From JARIHD01 sp036392795 (GTDB lineage: Bacteria > Patescibacteriota > Saccharimonadia > Saccharimonadales > UBA4665), in assembly GCA_036392795.1 (NCBI GenBank), contig DASVXH010000009.1:1-27805 (forward strand): a stretch of DNA of 27,805 nucleotides. Reading direction: 5' to 3'. Below the pieces are notes generated by a model. It was given only the letters and a program-made list of their open reading frames with translations, did not search any database and had not been told where the DNA came from. The first letter of the stretch is position 1; every line of letters begins with the position of its first letter. The position numbers and the translations under genes were made by a program. This document shows positions 22,098 through 27,805 of this stretch, in pieces.

Positions 22098-24443
22098 CTA
22101 CCCGTTAGTAAATCCTACATATCCACATGATTCATCATCGCCTACACCACAGGCAGCGGCATTTTGCTCAGTTGTGTACCGTATGAAAAAACGCGTTTGA
22201 ATCCAGCTCGGGTCCTTAGATGTACATTCTGGATTGCCACTATCCTGTGGCATTACTATGGTGTCGGGTTGGCTCACGGCGTTCCAGTCGCCGTCGTTGT
22301 CCTTTACAATGTCAACGCCGTTGCACCTTTTCGCGCGGTCAATGTAGGTCTTACCATTCGGACTGTCAAATAATTTTCCGGCCTGACCGGCGGGTGATCG
22401 ATAGGGGTTTTGGTAAAGCTTACTGTTCTCTTCGGCTACCGTAAATCCGGCGCTCTTTAGGCCGCCAAAGTCGTACATGGGCGCGTTGATTGCTGCCGAT
22501 GATTTCCCGGTAACGAGGCTGCTCACATTGCCCATTAATAACTTGCCGGCACTAGTAATGGCACCCATGATGCTGGCCATAGTCTGAGGTAGATCCTGTC
22601 CGGCTTGCCTGTCGATTAATTTACCCACCGGCGTCCGATAATCGTAGGGGCTGAAGAGGCGGTAGGCTAGGCTCTTTTCGGCAAATTCTTGGTTAGCGCC
22701 AAACTTGGCGTTATCACTGCGTATCTGGGCTTGGTCTGGAGGCATCTCTGCCCCACCTCTCAAGAGTTCTGCCTGTCTTCCTCCTTCAAATGCCCCAAAG
22801 GCAATCTGACTGCCCCAATCTGCACCCATTGCTTCCATTTCTACGGCGTTACCTGAGACCCATTCGGCAACCAGTGCAAGTACTGCCGGTACCAGGATTG
22901 CAGAAGCTACTGCACCAACAGTCGTGCTGACTGGTCCACCCAAGAAAGTTACGACTAGTATTCCGCCTTGTACGCCCGAGCTACAAAGGACATCAAGCGA
23001 GGCTCCTGTCGATCCTTCTTTTAGGAAGTCGAATGGCGAACCTTTGCCCATGGTTTGTAGGGTCTTATTAGGCTTGCGGCCACCCTTTTGGCCGCTAAAA
23101 ACACGGATGGGTTCCGAGTCAAAGAAAGAGTGCTTTTTGCCGTTTTCGTCAATCCCGACCAGCTTATTCGCAAAATAATTAATTTGCTGGCCATCGAAAT
23201 CCTGGCCGGCTAGTAGTTGACCTCGCCCAAAAGATCTCATCTCGCCCATGATGCGAATAAGTGGTATAAATACCTGCACTTTTTTGATAGTTGCTGCCTC
23301 GTCGGCGACACCCCTTGCCAGACAAGGAATGGCCGTAATCGCTCCTGCCCCTCCCGCCAGTCGCACCGCCAAATTTGATTGAAATGCCAAGAGTCTGGAT
23401 TGTGGACCATCGGCAATAGGTCTTTCGGCGATATCGCTGTTAGCTCTTTGACCCTCTTCAATTACTGAGTCGGCGGTGCGTCTAGCCTCTTCGGCATTTC
23501 TAGTGGAATTCTGTCTTTCGGCGTCGTTATTGCCGCTCGGTCTGGTGTTGGTGTTGATGGCACTGTCGCCCTCTCTAATATAAGTAGTGCGACGTTCGCG
23601 AACCGCCTTCTCGATAGCAAACTTTTCAACGGACCTTAGTACCTTTTGGTCTAGCTTTTTTAAGGGATGAAACGTCATGCCCGCACGGGTTGTCAGCAGG
23701 CGGTTGCCGATGGCGGCGTTAATCTTGCTCAACCCGGCTTCACTAAAGTTGGCGCGGACAAATTTTTTATTTCCCTGAAAGCCCAACGATTCTTGAGGAA
23801 CTATAAGTGAGCCCCTGTGCGCCGGGTCGCCGGTGACGGTACTCTTATCCACCACATCAACGCCAAATCGTTCTTTCATTTCGGTTTTGATCTGCTCCTC
23901 GGTCATTCCGGCATATTTGGGATGACTACGGTCGATTTCGTAGCCGTCCAACAAACCCAAGAGCGGTGAGTATGTCGACTTCAGACCCATAGAACCGAGA
24001 TGTTTTTCGTATTTGTCGGCGAATCTGTTACCCAATTTATTCATGCGCGTATTTTGTGCATCGCCCTTCAATCCTTTTGCGTACCGGTAAAGGCGCATGC
24101 TGGCCTCGTCTGATTCCTCGTAGAGCTCTTCGAAACCGATTTGGTCGATTAGCTGTGCAATATGAATCCACTGCGCCGGTCCTTGACCGATGGTAAAGAT
24201 ACTGAAGATGGCCGAAATTAGCCCGCCACCAAAGAGTGATCCGGCAACTTTGGCCCTTCTGCTGATACCAAATCGCCGTCGTCGCCGTGGAGGGTCTTCT
24301 TCTGAGTCGCCACTAGGGGTATTGTCCCCACCGCCGGTCTTTTCATCCAGTCCTGTCGATGCGGCTAGTCGCTGAAATTCCTGCTCGTCAGCGGCACTTA
24401 GCCCCTGATCTTTTTTCTCTCTTTCAAGCGTTTCCGTCGACAT
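22098..24443 (-). CDS. Large membrane protein of the secretion operon, function unknown
   Basis: This 781-residue protein has an acidic, disordered N-terminus (1-50), then RRRRR (53-57), a first membrane helix (about 66-86), a long charged region (about 100-350), a weaker hydrophobic stretch (about 356-380) and a strong hydrophobic region of one or two helices (about 488-527). The rest is polar, with Gly/Asn-rich segments and several Cys in the last part (for example ECTSKD, AACGVGDDESCGYVGF). No family is recognisable. Its place between the VirB4-like ATPase and the wall hydrolase, with an 8-nt gap to the latter, suggests a structural or channel part of the apparatus, in the place often held by VirB6-like proteins. 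Homology to VirB6 is not shown. No clear Shine-Dalgarno sequence is seen. Confidence 0.8.
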   Translation of the reverse strand: MSTETLEREKKDQGLSAADEQEFQRLAASTGLDEKTGGGDNTPSGDSEEDPPRRRRRFGISRRAKVAGSLFGGGLISAIFSIFTIGQGPAQWIHIAQLIDQIGFEELYEESDEASMRLYRYAKGLKGDAQNTRMNKLGNRFADKYEKHLGSMGLKSTYSPLLGLLDGYEIDRSHPKYAGMTEEQIKTEMKERFGVDVVDKSTVTGDPAHRGSLIVPQESLGFQGNKKFVRANFSEAGLSKINAAIGNRLLTTRAGMTFHPLKKLDQKVLRSVEKFAIEKAVRERRTTYIREGDSAINTNTRPSGNNDAERQNSTRNAEEARRTADSVIEEGQRANSDIAERPIADGPQSRLLAFQSNLAVRLAGGAGAITAIPCLARGVADEAATIKKVQVFIPLIRIMGEMRSFGRGQLLAGQDFDGQQINYFANKLVGIDENGKKHSFFDSEPIRVFSGQKGGRKPNKTLQTMGKGSPFDFLKEGSTGASLDVLCSSGVQGGILVVTFLGGPVSTTVGAVASAILVPAVLALVAEWVSGNAVEMEAMGADWGSQIAFGAFEGGRQAELLRGGAEMPPDQAQIRSDNAKFGANQEFAEKSLAYRLFSPYDYRTPVGKLIDRQAGQDLPQTMASIMGAITSAGKLLMGNVSSLVTGKSSAAINAPMYDFGGLKSAGFTVAEENSKLYQNPYRSPAGQAGKLFDSPNGKTYIDRAKRCNGVDIVKDNDGDWNAVSQPDTIVMPQDSGNPECTSKDPSWIQTRFFIRYTTEQNAAACGVGDDESCGYVGFTNG

Positions 24444-24460
24444 ATGTGTTGCTCGTTTCT

Positions 24461-26407
24461 TTAGGCCCCGGTGTTTGGTTCGTTGAGATTAATTATACCT
24501 TGTCCTTGTAAATTGCCCATATCCATTGGTTGTATTTGTTGTGCTGCCGCGCGAGCATTAATCTGCTGTACTTGTGCTGGTGATGTAGTGACTAGGTTGG
24601 TTTCGGTTGGACTGGCCACAATCTGAATATGAACATGGTTTTGTCCGGCAAAGAACAACCCCTGCCCTACGGGGAATTGGCTCAGACGTTTTCGTTCTTC
24701 CTCGGTCAGTTTAAAAACATTCGACAATACATCGACAGCAGAGGAAGACTGTTTTAGTAATAGCTGCATTGATGCGTTGGCTACCACGGCGCGTCCCATG
24801 CGCGACCCCATAAAGTCCTCGACATCTTGGGTGATCGTGGTAATGCCAAGGTTGTATTTACGAGCTCGCTTGGCAAGGCTGAATAGAAAGTTAGCCGAAT
24901 CTTCGTATTTCATGAGCTGCCAGGCTTCATCTACTACGAGAAGACGGCGTTTTTGGTCGCTCTTGGTTTTGTTCCAGATGTAGTTAAGTACGATATACAT
25001 GGCAACCGGGCGCAACTCATCCTCCAGATCGCGAATATTAAAGACGACCATGGGGTTGTTGATGTCGATGTTAGAAGTCTGACTAAAGATGCCGGCGAAT
25101 GTACCACTGGTGTATTTACGCAAGCGCTGTGCCAATTGGGGACCACTGCCGCCCATATGCAATAATGTGTCGTAGAGGTCGGCGATGGTCGGTGGGGGTG
25201 CATTGTGAGTAAGCGGGTCGTTGGTGATGCCAGCCTTGGCATATGTTTCGATGAGCGCGGCGTCCAGGTCGGATTCTTCAACTGGAGACAGTGCTGGGGC
25301 TACCATGCCTGCCCCGCCCTCCATCATTTGGGCCTGTGCCCCACCCATCATTAGGCGCAACAAGCCATGTAGTGTGATAAGGTTACTGCGCAACGCGTTG
25401 TCGGCTTCGTCTGTGTCAACCACGCGCGGCAAATCGAACGGATTGATCCGGGTTGCCGAATTTAGGCTCAAGCGAACATAGGCGCCGGCAACGGCGTCGC
25501 TCATGCGCTCGTATTCGTTTTCGGGGTCGATAATAAAGATTTCCGTCCCCATCATCAGCGATCGAAGTGCCTCCAGCTTGACGGCAAATGACTTACCGGC
25601 ACCGGATTTAGCAAATACAACCGAGTTGCTGTTTTCTAAGGTAAACCGGTCAAAGATGACCAGGCCGGAGTTGTGCATATTAACGCCGTACAGGATACCG
25701 TTTTCCTGGCTTAAGTCGGCTGAAGTAAATGGAAAGCTGGTGCTAATGGCGCCCGTACTCATGTTACGGCGGATTTGCAGCTGGTCTGTCAGTTGAGGTA
25801 TGGTGCTGTTGAGACCTTGTTCCTGCTGAGACGTCGCTGCCTTAGAATAAATAAGCTGCTGACCCAGCATTGATTCAACCTTACGCGAAACAAAGTCCAG
25901 CTCTTCCGTACTGCCGGCGTAAATTGTAAAGTAAAAACCAAAGCGGAAGAAACGTTCTTCACCCACTTGCAGTTTGTCACGCATTTCTTCGGCATCGGAT
26001 ATAGCGGCTTGCTTGCCTGGATCGCGAATTCGTCCTTTTTCGGCATCGATCTGAATACCAGCCTCTAGCTGGGTAACCTTTTTGCGCAGGTTGTCCAAAA
26101 TAACCTGGTTGTCGACGGGATAAATAAACATCGAAATATCCAGCACTTCGTCCATATTAATCATGCTGCTCAACCAACCGGTATAAAGCTGGCGTGGATA
26201 CCCATATACATAATAGGTCCTGGCAAATCGCGTGCCAATTTGAAAATAATTACTCTGCAATTCGATCGAGCTTGGGGCGATAAAGTCACGAAGCGCCGTT
26301 ATGCCCTTACGAAACGCACTGTCAACTTCTTGACGCTCGCGAGCCTGCTGAGCCTGAGCGAGTGCAATAGGGTCCATGGTTGGATTCTTTTTTTTGCCAA
26401 AAGCCAT
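24461..26407 (-). CDS. VirB4/TraC-like type IV secretion ATPase
   Basis: This 648-residue protein is the likely motor ATPase of a type IV secretion system, acting at the inner membrane face. Residues about 55-200 form the VirB4-type N-terminal region (RTYYVYGYPRQLYTGWLSSM). The RecA-like motor domain has Walker A FAKSGAGKSF (265-274), IFIIDPENEYERM (290-302), Walker B RLLVVDEAWQLM (488-499) and the motif IGITTITQDVED-like segment LGITTITQDVEDF (520-532). A Met/Gly/Ala-rich insert MMGGAQAQMMEGGAGMVAP (353-371) breaks the motor domain. Start and stop are tightly coupled: the upstream gene ends in TAATG, sharing the A with this ATG at 26407, and AAGGGAAA lies upstream. Relation to coupling protein VirD4 is less likely because of the N-terminal region. 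Confidence 0.9.
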   Translation of the reverse strand: MAFGKKKNPTMDPIALAQAQQARERQEVDSAFRKGITALRDFIAPSSIELQSNYFQIGTRFARTYYVYGYPRQLYTGWLSSMINMDEVLDISMFIYPVDNQVILDNLRKKVTQLEAGIQIDAEKGRIRDPGKQAAISDAEEMRDKLQVGEERFFRFGFYFTIYAGSTEELDFVSRKVESMLGQQLIYSKAATSQQEQGLNSTIPQLTDQLQIRRNMSTGAISTSFPFTSADLSQENGILYGVNMHNSGLVIFDRFTLENSNSVVFAKSGAGKSFAVKLEALRSLMMGTEIFIIDPENEYERMSDAVAGAYVRLSLNSATRINPFDLPRVVDTDEADNALRSNLITLHGLLRLMMGGAQAQMMEGGAGMVAPALSPVEESDLDAALIETYAKAGITNDPLTHNAPPPTIADLYDTLLHMGGSGPQLAQRLRKYTSGTFAGIFSQTSNIDINNPMVVFNIRDLEDELRPVAMYIVLNYIWNKTKSDQKRRLLVVDEAWQLMKYEDSANFLFSLAKRARKYNLGITTITQDVEDFMGSRMGRAVVANASMQLLLKQSSSAVDVLSNVFKLTEEERKRLSQFPVGQGLFFAGQNHVHIQIVASPTETNLVTTSPAQVQQINARAAAQQIQPMDMGNLQGQGIINLNEPNTGA

Positions 26408-27489
26408 TAGTTCATTTCCCTTTCAAGGTGTGGTTGCGGTGCTATACCCGTTCCCTTGGTAACTATGTCGGCATTCATGTCGCCAAAATTCTTGAGCTGC
26501 TGACGGGTAGCGGTATCAGGGTTGTAGGTGTCGTAATAGAGTTCGATGAGTTCCTGGGTGTCCAGTGGCAGGCTCTGGATGTTACAAGCCAGCAAGCCGT
26601 CCAGCACGGTTTGAACGCGGTTGCGGAGTTCGCTTTTCGCCTTCTCCAGGTCATCTTCGTTAATAACCACATGATCTTCCTGCTTGCTGAAGAGAGCGGC
26701 CATGCCACTAAGGAAGTTTTTGCTTTGGGTAAATGTTTTCTGGACACTAACATGCGGAAAGAACGGAATAACAATGTAGAATTTTTTATCCATGATGTTG
26801 GTTTGCTGTGCCAATGCTTCTATATAGTCAATGTAATCGTCCATGAGCAGTGCAAGCAGCATATTGTCATGTTCGGAACGGACCCGGTCGAGTTTTTCGA
26901 TGTAAGGTCCCATGTCCACTTTTTGCGAGCGTACAAAAATTTGTACCGGGAAAAACAACGAGTTTAAGAAGTTTTGATAGTTAAACTCCACCGCCTCTTG
27001 TTCTGAACGGCTCATTAAGTCGAAGTTGATCGAATTGACCATTATGACCGATCGGAATGAACCGTCGTTCATAATAACAATGCCGTCGCGGATTTCAGCG
27101 ATCTGAAGCATGTTTTGAGTGCTATTGGGGTTGACGGCGGGTATGGCGGGTTTTGTACCGGGGCCTGCGACTCCAGGTGCTCCCGGGGCTACACCCGATA
27201 TTCCCTGTTGGGGTCGGACACTGGGCGCAGGCGCTGCTTGTGCGCCCGGTTGACCGTAGACTTGAGGCGGCTGTCCTGCGGGCCCTGCCATTCCTGGCTG
27301 ACCGGGAGGTGGCGGCGCGGGCATGGGTACGTTTTGTACGGCAGCCTGCTGTGGCAGATTGCCACTTGCAGCCAATAAGCTCCGAGGATCGGTAGCATAT
27401 GACGGCACGGCAGGCTGGGGACCGGCTGGTTGAACGCCCAAGGGATTTCCCCCTGGCATTGGTTGCGGATTTTGCGCGTTAGGATCCAT
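26407..27489 (-). CDS. TraC/VirB4 N-terminal-like accessory protein with disordered Pro/Gln-rich head
   Basis: This 360-residue protein has two parts. Residues 1-125 are low-complexity and rich in Pro, Gln, Gly and Ala (PAPPPPGQPGMAGPAGQPP). Residues about 126-345 form a folded domain with AEIRDGIVIMNDGSFRSVIM (131-150), YQNFLNSLFFPVQIFVRSQK (171-190) and KKFYIVIPFFP (235-245), resembling the N-terminal non-ATPase domain of TraC/VirB4 proteins. It is encoded separately and translationally coupled (TAATG) to the VirB4-like ATPase, so it probably forms a complex with it. No signal peptide or membrane helix is seen, so it should be cytosolic, perhaps membrane-associated. The disordered head may tether partners. 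Confidence 0.8.
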   Translation of the reverse strand: MDPNAQNPQPMPGGNPLGVQPAGPQPAVPSYATDPRSLLAASGNLPQQAAVQNVPMPAPPPPGQPGMAGPAGQPPQVYGQPGAQAAPAPSVRPQQGISGVAPGAPGVAGPGTKPAIPAVNPNSTQNMLQIAEIRDGIVIMNDGSFRSVIMVNSINFDLMSRSEQEAVEFNYQNFLNSLFFPVQIFVRSQKVDMGPYIEKLDRVRSEHDNMLLALLMDDYIDYIEALAQQTNIMDKKFYIVIPFFPHVSVQKTFTQSKNFLSGMAALFSKQEDHVVINEDDLEKAKSELRNRVQTVLDGLLACNIQSLPLDTQELIELYYDTYNPDTATRQQLKNFGDMNADIVTKGTGIAPQPHLEREMN

Positions 27490-27520
27490 GTGATATCAAC
27501 ATTCCCACCATTTTCTAAAT

Positions 27521-27805
27521 CTAATGTAGCGAGATGACTACCTCATCTGGGGGCGGCCCCGTGCGTTTTTGAGCTTCGCGCGCCAGAGTTGCTACATTCA
27601 GATCATCGTTTCTTGCAAGGTCTAGTATAGCAGTGTCTCGTTGCTGTGTCACTGGGGGAGTTGCGGGATTTTGCGCCGCTTGAGTGCCTGCCGTTCCGGG
27701 CACTGCTGGCTGACTGGCGTTCTGGCCTGCGGCCTGCATGGAATTGATTTGGGGTGGAGGAGCTCCCGTCTGACCTGCCGGTACACCCATGGGGCTGACT
27801 TGAGT
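27521..27805 (-). CDS. Pro/Gln-rich protein of the secretion operon, C-terminal part, cut by right edge
   Basis: The minus-strand frame is open from the right edge (T-Q-V-S-P before the first visible Met at 27790) to TAG at 27521-27523, so at least 94 residues are coding and the true start may lie outside the window. The visible part has a Pro/Gln/Ala-rich stretch (QPAVPGTAGTQAAQNPATPP) like that of the next gene, then a short conserved-looking helical end, DTAILDLARNDDLNVATLAR followed by a charged segment ending EVVISLH. The function is unknown. The next gene begins 31 nt downstream, so they are probably co-transcribed. Confidence 0.7.
   Translation of the reverse strand, partial: TQVSPMGVPAGQTGAPPPQINSMQAAGQNASQPAVPGTAGTQAAQNPATPPVTQQRDTAILDLARNDDLNVATLAREAQKRTGPPPDEVVISLH

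Noticed and set aside
22098..24443. Calling the 781-residue protein VirB6
   Set aside because: VirB6-like proteins normally have five or more clustered membrane helices. Here only one strong helix near the N-terminus and one or two near 488-527 are seen, so position alone does not justify the name.
26380..26967. A 195-codon plus-strand open frame antisense to the TraC-like and VirB4-like genes
   Set aside because: It lies wholly against a well-supported coding frame, has no ribosome site or promoter of note, and its translation shows no domain.
1..27805. tRNA, rRNA, riboswitch, CRISPR array or insertion sequence
   Set aside because: Reading the gaps between genes, all under 360 bp, showed no cloverleaf-like arms, regularly spaced direct repeats, transposase motifs or known riboswitch cores. 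A covariance-model search would be needed to exclude small RNAs.

Overview
The window looks like the replication-origin region of a small-genome bacterium, most likely a member of the Patescibacteria/CPR and within it probably Saccharibacteria (TM7). This placement is inference. It rests on the tight rpmH-rnpA-yidC-jag block facing dnaA-dnaN-recF, a YidC without a large extracytoplasmic domain (monoderm-like), a type IV secretion-like operon with a detached VirB4 accessory domain, and many short or unfamiliar proteins. TGA is used as a normal stop (yidC and the cupin gene end in TGA), so this is not a UGA-recoding CPR lineage. I saw no tRNA, rRNA, CRISPR array or insertion sequence.

Positions 1-12779 form a cell-surface glycan locus. 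It holds three GT4 glycosyltransferases, one GtrB/ArnC-like GT2 polyprenyl-phosphate glycosyltransferase, a Wzm/Wzt-type ABC exporter whose ATPase has a C-terminal glycan-binding-like domain, a WecB-like UDP-GlcNAc 2-epimerase, a Wzy/WaaL-like polymerase or ligase, a large multi-spanning protein that may be a GT-C enzyme, a cupin-NUDIX pair, and the N-terminal part of another membrane protein cut by the left edge. The genes alternate in direction. Four divergent pairs start only 23-40 bp apart and share -10-like boxes on opposite strands. Most of these genes have no Shine-Dalgarno sequence and a -10 box very close to the start codon, which suggests leaderless or near-leaderless mRNAs.

Positions 12780-13730 hold one unrecognised gene with its own promoter and a terminator shared with jag. 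Positions 13730-15729 are jag, yidC, rnpA and rpmH on the minus strand. Positions 15730-16081 and 17465-17721 carry two clusters of DnaA-box-like sequences flanking dnaA. The second ends in an AT-rich stretch with phased CTA triplets next to dnaN, so oriC is probably bipartite, as in Bacillus. dnaA, dnaN and recF (16082-19881) run rightward.

Positions 19897-27805 are a minus-strand operon that continues past the right edge. In transcription order it encodes a Pro/Gln-rich protein (partial), a TraC/VirB4 N-terminal-like accessory protein with a disordered head, a VirB4-like ATPase, a 781-residue membrane protein, a secreted two-domain cell-wall hydrolase (lysozyme-like plus NlpC/P60-like) and a membrane-anchored PEGA-like protein. 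This resembles the motor and wall-opening part of a type IV secretion or conjugation apparatus. If replication starts at oriC, the whole operon is read head-on to the fork. Together the window pairs surface-glycan synthesis with a secretion machine, both plausible parts of an epibiont's contact surface, but that link is inference.
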